A program made the translations under genes and the position numbers. From Deinandra increscens subsp. villosa (lineage: Eukaryota; Streptophyta; Magnoliopsida; Asterales; Asteraceae): 64,000 nt of DNA. The stretch is taken from NCBI GenBank assembly GCA_039602395.1, contig JBCNJP010000027.1, positions 36,651,841 through 36,715,840 of the forward strand, read 5' to 3'. The notes under the pieces were generated by a model, which saw nothing but the letters and a program-made list of their open reading frames with translations, did not search any database and was not told the DNA's origin. Of the stretch, positions 34,072 through 44,842 are shown piece by piece; position 1 is the first letter of the stretch; each line of letters starts with the position of its first letter.

Positions 34072-35014
34072 GGAAAATTGGATTTAAATAATCTCATGTT
34101 TTGCCTATTGGCAAATAATAATCCGTCTTTTAACATTGGCAACTAGCAGTCCCACGTTTACACTTATTTGTTTTCACTGGTCCCTCCGTTAAAAAAATTA
34201 ACTCCGTTAACTTTTTCATCCAACTTTTTTCAACCCCAATCTTTGATCCACCATAACTTCTTCAATTCTTGATGAAAATTCAATCCGTAAGTTGCTATGA
34301 ACTCGTGACGAAAAACCGAACAAAACTAGATCCATATTGCCTAGGTTTTAAATAGATTATAATTATGAACATGTTCTTCATGAAGCTTCAACAATGGTGG
34401 GTTGATCAATTATCAATGGTTTTCAAAATTGATTTCACTAACACATTTGTGATCATAAACCGAATCTATAGCAACAAGAATCATTGAAAACCATTGAGAA
34501 TTGATCAATCTACCATTGTTGAAGCTTCATGAAAACCATGAAGTTGTGAAATTTGAAATCCGATCAAAACTCCATGAAAATAAATTTCGTAACTTGCTAT
34601 AGACTCGTGAGAACATGTAAAATCTGCTGGAATCGATCAATATCACAAACACAATGGATTTGATGCTCAAATTTTTATTCAAAGTCATGAAAAAGTCATA
34701 ACTTTGATGCTTTTGTTCATCATCATAACCTATTTAAAACCTAGGCAATATGGATCTAGTCTTGTTCGGTTTTTCGTCACGAGTTCATAGCAACTTACGG
34801 ATTGAATTTTCATCAAGAATTGAAGAAGTTATGGTGGATCAAAAATTGGGGTTGAGAAAAGTTTGGTGAAAAAGTTAACGGAGTTAATTTTTTTTAACGG
34901 AGGGACCAGTGAAAACAAATAAGTGTAAATGTGGGACTGCTAGTTGCCAATGTTAAAAGTCGGATTATTATTTGCCAATAGTCAAAACATAGGATTATTT
35001 AAATCCAATTTTCC
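34072..35014. mobile_element. MULE foldback element, 943 bp, TSD ttaattaaa
   Basis: Ends GGAAAATTGGATTTAAATAA and its inverted copy, flanked by perfect 9-bp ttaattaaa (34063-34071 and 35015-35023). Inverted repeats extend far inside: the block with AACTTCTTCAATTCTTGATG and GTAAGTTGCTATGAACTCGT recurs inverted near 34760-34850, so most of the element is one long hairpin. Non-coding. Confidence 0.92.
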
Positions 35015-35410
35015 TTAATTAAAATTGGTAGATACGTACTTAGTTTTTATTGTTGTATTATATAACTGATTTATATTTATATTTCATATATATGTATGAG
35101 TTTGATCAAAAGATATTGTCAAATGTATCGTTATTTTTCTATAAACCGTTTTAACCGGACTTGTTTTAACCAAACATTTTAAGTGTAATTGTATATCTCT
35201 CCTCTAAACTTCTAAAATTACATATTTTCTCAAATCATTTTTAAAGAGCATTATAAACTATACATTGAAAAATTATGTTTTGGAAAAATATATAATTTTG
35301 CTCCAAAATAGAGGGATATATGCAATTTTCCTAACATTCTAATTAAATTGATTTGATATGTGCCGATTCCTTTTTGCCCCCGCTCACATAAAAGCCTGGA
35401 TCCGCCACTG

Positions 35411-35740
35411 GTGGCAAGTCATAGGTGCATTAGAGTTGTACAAAATGCATAACGAAATTAACAAGATGCACTAAAAGTTGTATTATGTATATAGGTAGAT
35501 TTCTCATGTTCTTGTGTTCATTTTAGTTTAGTAGTTAGTTTACTAGTCCATTAGCTGATTCTGTATGGTCTATTAACTATTTTAGGTTCAAATCGAAAAT
35601 ATAATCTAATCTAGGGCCCATTTTTTTAAAAAGAAATCCCTTCATCTAGTTATTTATTTTTTAATTATTTTTAATGGCAAACATACTATTAAATTTCACT
35701 TATTACCCACGGCCTAAGATTTAAACATACATCATTTAAG
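35411..35740. repeat. Old direct duplication, copy 1 (right part)
   Basis: Continues the match to 36931-37252, with CTAGGGCCCATTTTTT and TTAGCTGATTCTGTATGGTC shared. Part of the duplication interrupted by the hAT-like insert. Confidence 0.8.
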
Positions 35741-35794
35741 TTTGAAGAGTTGATTTTGGCCTACCTAGTTCAATTTTTCTCTAGATTGTTAGAA

Positions 35795-36490
35795 TTCCCG
35801 GAGTTTGAAGAGTTGTCTGAGTAGTGGTGAAGGATTGCGGTTTTGGTGGAAGCTGGGTAGCCGATCGTAGGTTGGCTAATAAACTTATAAATGATCAGGG
35901 TGAAGCTTCATTTCTACAATGGCTACGCTTCATCAGTTTGTAGTGAGTATGAAGAGGGGGTTAATCACATCCTGATCTAGTGTATCAAGGAACAATTTGG
36001 TCTTTGATTTCCAGTTAGTGTAAAGTCCGACTATTTATGCTTTCATGATAGCGAATCTCCTTCAATTGCATAGCAATATGAACTTGGGACGCTTAAAAAG
36101 AAGATTTTACATGTTATCATTGACCCCCCTATTGGTGCATTGGAAGGACAGAATTGAGGTTGTGCTCAACAATAAAAACGTCTCAACTTGGAGTATTTTC
36201 AAATAGATTAAATCCTTAAGTTTTTTGCGGGTTAATTAAGAATAGAGCTAAAATGGACATGCTAATTAGGGAGGATTGGGACAATTTTATAATTTCTAGT
36301 TGTTTTGTTCTTGGTTTGTATGCTTATAATATCAAGCGTTAGGACAAATTTATGTGTGTATGGTAGAGCTTTCCATTAAAGGAAACTTTTGTAAGAACTC
36401 GTATGCTATACAAACCGTTACTGCGTGGTTTCGATGGTAGTTTCTTGCTACCTCTTTTGAGTTAGTAAAATTTTGTTGTTAAGAAAGAAA
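35795..36490 (+). pseudogene. LINE (L1-type) 3'-end relic
   Basis: Broken frames keep the tail of the plant L1 ORF2: a piece reading IEVVLNNKNVSTW then IKSLSFL in one frame, and after a shift AKMDMLIREDWDNF with FVLGLYAYNIKR in another. Downstream CTCTTTTGAGTTAGTAAAAT and TTTTGTTGTTAAG are typical of plant LINE 3' ends. There are stops every few dozen codons. It lies between the two duplication copies. Recognition rests on recalled family style. Confidence 0.6.
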
Positions 36491-36550
36491 GTAAATTCTA
36501 AATTTTTTAGGATAGTTTAAACCCTCAATTTTTATAAGGCTCACACCTTA

Positions 36551-37252
36551 ACCACCATAATGTCCAATTATAAGATCATATAGCTTATAATTGAAAATCC
36601 TTTTGATCTCGATTACATTCCTATTTCTCGAGGGTAGCTCTCTTTGATCAAAAAATATAATGAAAAAATTATAAATAATAGGCATGTGCATGGCCTATGG
36701 CCCATAAGTATTGGGGCCTTACTTTCCTTTGTATATATTGGATTGGATTGATGGATTATTTGGAAAGTTGGACCAACAGTAATAGCTTTAAACCTGCTGG
36801 ATGGATTATCTGGATGATAGATCTAATGAAGCACTAACTGCTAGAATATTAGAAAAAGCCACGTTCCCAAAGTATTCTCTAGAATTAGAGAAAAAGCCAC
36901 GTGTTGCAAGCTATTTTCTTGGTTAGTGGCAACTCATACGTGCATTAGAGTTGTACAAAATGCCTAACGAGATTAACGAGATATACTAAAAGTTGTATTA
37001 AATATATAGGTAAATTTTTCTCACGCTCTTGTGTTCATTTTAGTTTAATAGTTAGTTTAATAGTCCATTAGCTGATTCTGTATGGTCTATTAATTATTTT
37101 AGGTTCAAATCGAAAATATAATCTAATCTAGGGCCCATTTTTTAAAAAGAATTCCCTTCATCTAGTTATTTATTATTTTTAATGATAAACATACTATTAA
37201 ATTTCATTTATTACCCGTTGCTTAAGATTTAAACATGCATCAATCATTTAAG
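36551..37252. repeat. Old direct duplication, copy 2
   Basis: The uninterrupted paralogue of 32948-33312 plus 35411-35740. It preserves the empty site GTTAGTGGCAACTCATACG for the hAT-like insert. No gene recognised. Confidence 0.8.
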
Positions 37253-37990
37253 TGAGAATAAACATTAGATACCATTAGCCTAAATGCGTTTTGGTCTTTA
37301 TCGAGCTAGTTATAGAGCTCCTGGAATCTTATAATCCCTTACAAAGTTCACATTTTCAAAAAAAAAAAAAAAGAAATTTGTCAACTTGATGACGTACCTT
37401 TTGACCGTTTTATTCGGTTATAATCTTATATAAATACATTGGGTATTGGACAGTGATTTTGGTTTTTAAGAACTGGGAAGACTAACATAGAACCACTCCA
37501 TTTGCTTTCTATGTTGAGAAGATTAACATATTATATATATGAAGGTTGCAAAAGTTTGATCAGTTCCTCAAATACACAACTTTTCTCATTATATGGATTA
37601 TGTTAGTTCTAATTATGTTAGTTCTAATTTGTTATACAGATAATATTTATTATGATTATTCATATCATAATTAGATTCCAGTGAATAGCTGATCCAGTTA
37701 GTGTTGAAAAGAAAATCATAATTAGGAGTTTATATAAGATCAGGTTGTAAATAAATTTTTATTAATTCAAAATACAATACCTTGTTTCTAGCCCACAAAT
37801 CATGGAAAATGGCTGTAAAACAGGTTTGACTTTGACCAAATGACTTCTTTTATTCATAATATCATCATCATGTCTCCAATATAAACTTGAGTGAGCAAAT
37901 GCAAAATTCAAATTTTGCCTAAACTATTCTATGAAAAAAAGAAGAAACAAGCCAACTGTGATCAAGAACAGAACAGAGAGAAGCCAAATC
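37253..37990. other. Intergenic and BTB-gene 3' flank
   Basis: AT-rich DNA with an A-run near 37360. The part next to 37990 is presumably the 3' untranslated region of the BTB/POZ gene; a polyadenylation site cannot be fixed from sequence alone. Nothing else seen. Confidence 0.4.
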
Positions 37991-40888
37991 TCATGAGTTC
38001 CTGCCCTTGGCATTTGTAATATGAAACTCTCTGTGCAGTTCAGGATTCCTCCAAAACGCCCGTTTCCACCAAATTTCAAACCCTTTTTGTATATTCGGGC
38101 AATCGTCACCCGAGTTCAAGAACCGGTCAAACCAAGACATCAAGATTTCTTGTTGCCAGGCAAGAGGCAAAGTCAAAATAGTATTACTAAGTCCTTCTTC
38201 AATTAAATTACGGTCCAGCCCTCTTGACCCTCTCCTCATCCAGGTGAAATCATCATAAAAAGGGACCAACCATGTTTGTAAAAGCAAGCATCTTGACTCT
38301 TTTGAGGCCAAAAGTTGACCTTTTCCGATACCAACAAATAATCTTGCAGTAACTCTACTGATCTCATATCTATGAACTGCAGGTACTTTACAATGCACTT
38401 CAGATAACTCGGTTTGTGACGCCCATATTTTCAAGAAATCATCTGAAATTTGTCTATCGATTAAAATATCAAGAAGCCAATGCAAGTTACCGGATTGTCG
38501 TTGGATTTGATCCACATCTTGCAAGTCTCCTTTAGATGCCTTCAAGAAATGGTGTTGTAACAAATGTAAACAGTTGTCACAAGCCGAGTATAAAGATTCT
38601 TTCTTTAAATCGTTTCTTGATGAATTCTCGTGAAGCATCTTCGAGACCAAAACTTTCATATCTCGTCTTGCTTTTTCATCTTTTCCTTCAAGAACTACAT
38701 GTAAAAGCTTAAGAAGTGTTTCTTGATTGTCATTACCATCATCACTCTCGTGTGTGACATCAACCGAAACCCGTTTTAAAACTTCACCCACATTGACCCC
38801 TTCAAGTTGTAGCACAGATAATAAAGATGAAACATTTTCTTCATCGTCCTCGGCCCATGGAGCAGCTTCTAAGTACTCCAAACAAGAGAAAACCCCAGCA
38901 TTGAATCCAATTGCTGCTGACACCTATGTTACAATACAAATTAAAGACGTATTAGACGCTTTACAATACTAAAAGTATTTTCAACTTGAACTATAATCTC
39001 CAAATAGAGTAAAACTCAGCAATAGAATGGTGGGGAATGCCATGCTAAGTGCCTAACCAAAGGTCAAATGGGAGTATCCCGGTCTCACTATGAATGCCAA
39101 ATTCGGGGAGATGATCATTATTTCCATTGCATAAGTTTCTAATGATCACTTTTGATGGTGTTGAGGGCTTGGTTTAAAAAGTTGTGTCTAACGTTCGAGT
39201 CGCCTAATTAAGGTGATTAGGAAAGAGCCTCAAGGCCTTGACGAGGGGCTCATGTACTTCTGGGTCAAAATTGGTCAAAGCTTGTCAAAATTAGGGCTTG
39301 TACAAGGCTGATATGTAAAAACAACCAAAGGGCTACAAAAATGTTGAAAAGTCAAAATTAGGGTTTATATGACACTTATATGTAAAAACAAAAGAAATTA
39401 TATAAGGTTTCTTTGACAGAAAGGCTAATATGTAAAACAGAGGAGAGAAAGGCAATTTCTGGCTGTAAATAAAGCTTATTTGGTTGTAGATAGAGTCCTC
39501 ACGCCTCATTTGGGACCTAAATGCTCTCGAGCGCCTCATGCTTTTTTAAACCAAGATTGAGGGTTTAACAGATTATTTAAAGAAATGGTAGGTAAAATAA
39601 GGTGTGCAAGTAAATTAGCTCAATATTCAGCATTTCAGCCATGACAAACTGATATTTGAAACAAATCATTCGCTAAATAAGCAGATAATAATCAACTAAC
39701 TAAAAGACACAAAAAATAGATGGTCACTTTCAAACTCACATCCAAACACTTCCCAAATGTCTTAATCTTGATTGAATGGCAATCAAATCATACCAAAGAA
39801 TTCAAAGGCAATGTGGTATGCAGATAATAGCTTAATACTAACGGAATTGATCAAATTTCATGTAACATTAACAACTCCACCAATTAGTTTATCATTTCAT
39901 ATTCACATAAAGATGTAAATTTAGTAAGATTGATTACCTTCAAAATACCAAGAACTCTAGGAACATCATCCTTCATGAGCTTCCTCCTCAAATCCTTACA
40001 ATACATCAACCTAATCGACTCGATATAAACCTCAATGTCATCACAATCAGCAATCTCAACAATGTACGGAATGCTATTATCAATTAACCCTCTCAATTGT
40101 GGCCCTTGTTGGCCCATTCTCCGGCGGTTATCCGACAACTTATCGGCAAAAAACCGACTGTGAGCCACCAAGATCTGCCTATGAACATTCATACAAACAC
40201 TCAACCCATCTTTCGAGCTCAAAGTGAGCCTCACATCACTCGAACTCGGATCATTAAACAGGTTCCCGGGACTCCCACACGACAAAATATCCGACAACCT
40301 TTGTTGCATCAAAGCCTGCCTGTCGACAACCAACGACGGTGGGATCAGATGACCGTTACTCGGTCTTTTTGGGGTTGTAACTGAACCATTGTTGGGGATC
40401 TTGGAATCGGGTTCGTTAGCCATCATTTCGAAAAGGGTGGGGCTGGATCGGGTGGGCGGGGGAGATGATATCGGGTTCAACAGTCCGGCGGTGAGGGCGG
40501 AGTTAAATTGAGTAAAAGAAGACGCTAATGGTTCTTGATAGCTACCAGCGGCGCCGTGCAGGGTGGTGGTGGTGGTCATTGTGGGTATCGACTGGGCCTT
40601 TTCAAGATTCGATTCGAAGCTTAAAGGTTGAGACTTTTCGGTTGAAAAAGATTCCGGCACCGGTGGAACTGGAAGTGAAGTGGGTTGTGGGGGTTTGTGG
40701 GAAGATACTGCGGGAGGGCAGCACCAGGAAGTGTTTTCGGGAGAGACGGCAGAGGGGTGGTGGTGGTGAGTGGTGGTTGTGGTGGAGGTGGCGGAGGAGG
40801 AAATGGTGGTTTCTTTGATACGGCGGCGTCGGAATCTAATGGTTGTGGGTTTCTTTTTGGGGTGGTAGTTAGAGGCAGTAGCTGCCAT
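37991..40888 (-). CDS. BTB/POZ domain protein (At1g63850-like), two exons
   Basis: Exons 40888-39938 and 38923-37991 (intron 39937-38924, GT...AG) join in phase 0 after GILK to give a 627-residue protein. The N-terminus (about 1-200) is low-complexity, rich in Ser/Thr/Pro/His, with the conserved patch SSFTQFNSALTAGLLNP. A BTB/POZ-like domain starts near residue 215 (DVRLTLSSKDGLSVCMNVHR, HSRFFADKLS) and runs into exon 2. The C-terminal half is helical and matches the plant family of BTB proteins related to At1g63850, ending near GFEIWWKRAFWRNPEL. In general BTB proteins act as adaptors, often for CUL3 ubiquitin ligases; the role of this subfamily is uncertain. The start is the first in-frame ATG. 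No stops or frameshifts; a MITE sits in the intron. Confidence 0.88.
39168..39555. mobile_element. MITE in the intron of the BTB gene
   Basis: 388 bp with terminal inverted repeat CTTGGTTTAAAAAG (right end AAACCAAG inverted), flanked by gttgaggg (39160-39167) and attgaggg (39556-39563), seven of eight bases equal. An 8-bp duplication suggests the hAT type. Inside are repeated GAGCCTC/GCGCCTCATG words. It lies wholly within the intron and leaves both splice sites untouched. Confidence 0.75.
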
Positions 40889-41500
40889 ATGAATGGGAGG
40901 GGAGGGGAGGGTGGGTGGTTTTTTGTTGTCGTTTAGGTCAATTTGGCATCAAAGTTGTACCATAAAGAAATGTTGTTTGTTAATGGCGGTTGATACAAGA
41001 AAGAAAGTGAGAAACTATGGTGTTGTGTGTGGGATAGATTAGATTAGATTAGATTAGAAACCTGTCTGACAGACAGACAGGTATACATACATACATACAT
41101 CTTGTCATGAACGTCAATTATGCCGTCCGTCCGTCCAAATCAATTTTTTGATCTAACTTTCAGTAAGCATTAAAAACTTTGACTCTCTGTACACTATTCC
41201 CAGTCCATAATACTCAAACGAGTCACATGTGACATATAGTGGCTAAAATTATTAAGGGTGAAAATGGTGGTGTGGTTCGTCTAGATCGATAATGGCTGGT
41301 GACCACAAAGGTTCGTTCAATAAAACCAAAATAGAAAAAGAAGGAAAGACAAGTGGTGACTTGTTCTTGGTGTTGTCGTGAGTGAAAGACAATGGTGGTG
41401 CTCTAAGATTTTAATCTCAATGAGCACGTACATGGTCTACAATGGATATTTCAGTCGAAGCATAAAGCATTTTAATAAACATTTTTTTATACATCAAACA
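40889..41500 (-). promoter_or_regulatory. Upstream region of the BTB gene with short tandem repeats
   Basis: The presumed 5' UTR and promoter. It contains (GATTA)n at about 41036-41056, (ACAG/GACA)n at 41067-41082 and (CATA)n at 41085-41100, adjacent to each other. I cannot place a TATA box or start site with confidence. Confidence 0.4.
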
Positions 41501-41504
41501 TTCA

Positions 41505-41700
41505 GTTACATGGAGGTCTCAAAATGACAAACGATATTACACACGACACGCTGCGACTACGGTCTATGCGAGTAACCAGGACCCTCAGTGTTGCACGTCC
41601 ATCCCAGAGGAAACCCACCGTCCAAAGGTCCATTGTGGTAAAACATCTGACCCACCTCTATAATATTTTACATTTTTTTGTGTCAGGTGGGATATGAACC
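41505..41700 (-). mobile_element. Diverged SINE-like copy
   Basis: On the minus strand it has a Pol III B-box-like GGGTTCATATCCCA followed by a GTGGGTTTCCTC block shared with the neighbouring SINE at 41822. The 3' end is not clear. The first copy of a 130-bp direct duplication begins here (41688-41817). Confidence 0.4.
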
Positions 41701-41817
41701 CTTAACCTCCATATTAGAATGTAAAAGGGTATTTACTGCACCAAATGATGAGATGTAGCATTTAATTAAGTGCTTATGAAGATTTTAACTTAATAGACAA
41801 TAAATGACTCAAATAAG
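41688..41817. repeat. 130-bp direct repeat, copy 1
   Basis: Almost identical to 41957-42084. It covers a SINE head and its flank, with AGATGTAGCATTTAATTAAG and TTAATAGACAATAAATGACT in both. It suggests a local tandem duplication with a SINE body between the copies. Confidence 0.88.
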
Positions 41818-41821
41818 TTTC

Positions 41822-42010
41822 TTTTTTTTTTTGAACGGCAAATTTGGATCACTGACGGGGGCATTACCCACCCACCCGATCATCTCCAATCCTCATCAGG
41901 AGGAAACTCACCATAGGTGAGAAAACCCCTTGGCACAGCCTGTAACCCCCACAGATGGGATATGAACCCTTGACCTCCATATTAGAATGTAAAGGGTATT
42001 TACTGCACCA
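41822..42010 (-). mobile_element. tRNA-derived SINE (tail TTTGCCGTTCAAAA)
   Basis: On the minus strand: a B-box-like GGGTTCATATCCCAT (41955-41969), then a body with GTGAGTTTCCTCCTGATGAG, then the end AAATTTGCCGTTCAAAAAAA. The same tail occurs in the SINEs at 46507 and 53403. The 5' end is uncertain because it lies in the duplicated block. Confidence 0.65.
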
Positions 42011-42084
42011 AATGATGAGATGTAGCATTTAATTAAGTGCTTATGAAGATTTTAACTTAATAGACAATAAATGACTCAAATGAG
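41957..42084. repeat. 130-bp direct repeat, copy 2
   Basis: Second copy of the block at 41688-41817, differing at only a few bases. It ends shortly before the PIF/Harbinger element. Confidence 0.88.
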
Positions 42085-42129
42085 CATTAATCTAATATTC
42101 ATCTCTATAATTTTATTAAAAAGACATAA

Positions 42130-43656
42130 GGGCAACTGGTATATGTGCATGGAGGGTGGCGTGAAGATACACCACGCAAGTTCCACAGCGTGAAACACCC
42201 CCCCCCCCCCCAACCGCCCGGGCGTTTTTTAGTGGTGTTGAGCATTTCCATGGAAATGTCCACGGCGTTGTGGGGCAACCAAATCCGTCATATATGGGTC
42301 CCGGTCAAGTGCCCCAATCCTACAACCCCAACCCCTCATACCATAACTATGAACAATGGGTCAAATCCCACCACCCGGTCAAATACCACCATCCTAACCT
42401 CCCCAACAAATGCTGTCACAACCTCTAACCGAAACACCCCACATAGGCAATGATGATGAGTTGGAGATAATACCGGAAACACAAGTTCCAGAATCGTCAA
42501 AATAATCTCGACCTAGGAGCAAAGATAAGATTGAAGGGACTCAACAACCACAAGGGAAAAAGAAGTGGGATACGAACGAGGAACTACATTTGGTTCACGC
42601 CTACGTCGATACGTCCAAAGACCCGAAATATGGTACAAAGTTTTAGTTTTAAAAAAAATATTGAACTTTTTATTTCTCTATATTTTAAGCATCTAATTTC
42701 TATTAATTTTAAAAATTTAGAGAACAATCAAACCTTAGGGGCGTTTTGGACTCGTGCGAGTGAAATGTTTTACGAGACGCGAAGGAGGGAGGTTACATTT
42801 TTCGTAACAACGAAAAGCTTAGCAGCAAATGGTACGACATAAAAAAGAACGTGGGTAAGTTTCATGGGATAATGGCACAACTCGAACGAAAACATCAAAG
42901 TGGAGCAAGTGACGTCGACATGTTAAACCGTGCCATTGATCGTTATCGTGATGATCATAACTCCGCACATCTCGCAAAGCATTATGATATTTTGAAAAGG
43001 TCTCTCAAATTTCACAAGATAATGTTCGGTGCAAATATGAGCAATAAACGCTCGTCGATCGGTATGGATAGTCCCATGGGCTCGGCTTCAATGGGAAGTT
43101 GTAATGTTGACCTTAACGACGTGGTCAACTTGAAGGATGTGGAGAATTTCAATGTGTTGGAAAGGCCTGTTGGAAAGAAGAAAATGCGTCAACAAAAAAA
43201 GAAAGTTGAAGATGACCATTAATGCAACAAGTCCTTGTGTTTAACCAAGAACAAGTAAAATGAAAGAAATTGAGGGAGGACAAAATACGTATACAATTGG
43301 AAAAAAGCGAAAATGAAAAAGGGAGAAGTATGACTAGAACAAATGCGTATGCTAAGCTTGGATACCTCGAAAATGGACGAGAATGACCGACAATTGTTCG
43401 AGGCCGAGAAGACAAAGATTAGAGAAAAATTATCTAGGAGCTAGTTTTTTTTTTCTTTCAAGTATTTGTCATTTTTTTTTATTTCTAATATTTGTAATTT
43501 TATTTATAATATTCTCAGTTTCAATTTCTTTATTAAAAAGGTAAAAATAATAATAAGAAAATAATCACATCACACCATGTATACCCCTATGGTGTTATCC
43601 AGATCGTTCACATGATATTATCACACTACTCTTCACACCACCCATACCACATGCCC
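42130..43656 (+). mobile_element. PIF/Harbinger element lacking transposase, TSD TAA
   Basis: 1,527 bp. The left end GGGCAACTGGTAT and right end GGGCATGTGGTATGGGTGG (minus strand) form imperfect terminal inverted repeats with a shared GTGAAGA further in. TAA flanks both sides (42127-42129 and 43657-43659), the usual Harbinger target. It carries a broken MYB-like ORF but no DDE transposase. A run of about 15 C lies at 42198. Confidence 0.8.
42240..43222 (+). pseudogene. PIF/Harbinger MYB-like (trihelix-type) protein, broken
   Basis: Fragments in several frames keep the order of Harbinger ORF2-like DNA-binding proteins. First comes an N-terminal Pro/Asn/Tyr-rich part. Then KKKWDTNEELHLVHAYVDTS near 42560-42620, the start of a MYB/SANT-like domain. 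Then, after an AT-rich interruption (about 42640-42730), GAFWTRASEMFYETRRRE. Last is a clean frame at 42851-43222 with KFHGIMAQLERKHQSGASD and a Lys-rich end. Plant databases often label such proteins NAM-associated or GST T3-like; that label is from recall. At least two frame changes and one stop. Confidence 0.65.
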
Positions 43657-43861
43657 TAACATTCCTCGTATTTATCTTAATTTCAAATAAATCATACATT
43701 TTTTTATATTTTATCTTTCTTTTACCAAATCTATCATACAAATTATAGGGTATGATAAATAGTGAAACACCAAATATATGGGTTGAGTTTAGTGTTCTTT
43801 TCATCCTTAGTTACATACAGGTTTCTCTTACTTTCAACTATATGGTTTTTTATGATCTTCT

Positions 43862-44842
43862 TCACTTCTTCCTAGATGCTAACACTTGACCCACATAAAA
43901 ATTTGGATGATTCGCATTTGCTCTCCTAATAGAACTCAACATCCCTTTCATTATTCTAGAACAAAATACATCAGATTCTAATCCATTGTCAAAAGAATTA
44001 TTATCCAACACTTCTACATCATTTTCCAGATTATCATTAACTAACTGTTCAATAGGCAATTCTACGTCTAGATCCACATTCATCTGAAAATCTCTCATAT
44101 CCACCTCTACTCTATCTAAAACATTACCATCTTCATCAGCAATAAAATCACTATCAGACTCCTAGCTATCTTGATCACTACCAATGGAATCCATAACATC
44201 TCTAGTGTTACTCCCAATGAACAAGTCATCAACCTCTTCCGGATGGCATCACACAAAAAGTCAGCTCTGCTATTATCATCATCATTAGTCCTGGTGTTAT
44301 TCTCACCTAAGAATGAATCGACGCTATCAACCTCATCATAATTGGACACTAGATTGGAAATAATATGTCCAGTATAAACATTAGTCAACTTCTCATCCCT
44401 ACACAATTGATTAACTTAGCAACATTTAGATACATCCCCTAATTTTCACTTCCAGTATGTAATTAACTCACCATTTAGGTGTAAATAGTGGTAAAGGAAA
44501 CAGGGTTTTGTTGGCCAATAATGTAGCCTAATCTCATCATCACGGTATTTAACTCCTCAATGGAAAACCTCCCAATATCTAGCAAATTAATGAAGTCTTT
44601 CTTACCTTCGACGTATGCACATTGTGGAACAAGAATAAACCTACCATAATGATGCGACTTTATCATAAAAAGATTCACAATTTCCTGAAATTTAAAATAA
44701 GAACACGCATCACGTATGAAACATCAAAATTATAAATAACATTAGTTTCATAAAGATAAAAACGGGTCTTACGGTATATTTCATTCACATCAACTTGATG
44801 AAGAGATTTTCAAAAGCAGAACTTGTCATTCTCATCCTCCAT
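43862..44842 (-). pseudogene. MULE-associated PB1-like protein remnant
   Basis: Three short frames on the minus strand read in order. 44678-44475 contains FMIKSHHYGRF, GKKDFINLLDIGRFS and a following LNTVMMRLGYIIG, the style of the PB1-like N-terminal domain in plant MULE proteins. 44406-44116 has an acidic Asp/Asn-rich linker. 44104-43862 ends with NHPNFYVGQVL. A possible start (MEDENDKFCF) lies at 44842. Frames are separated by stops and shifts, and no DDE transposase core follows. Confidence 0.5.

Larger units (their letters stand above)
33313..35410. mobile_element. hAT-like non-autonomous insert, TSD gtggcaag
   Basis: Flanked by perfect 8-bp copies gtggcaag (33305-33312 and 35411-35418), and absent from the paralogous duplication copy at 36932, which gives an empty site. 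The right end, CAGTGGCGGATCCAGGC on the opposite strand, is typical of plant hAT elements. The left end (CACGATTCACTTG) is poorly matched. Subterminal GCGGGGG blocks occur at both ends. It holds two later insertions (33550-33728 and 34072-35014) and no transposase. Confidence 0.75.
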
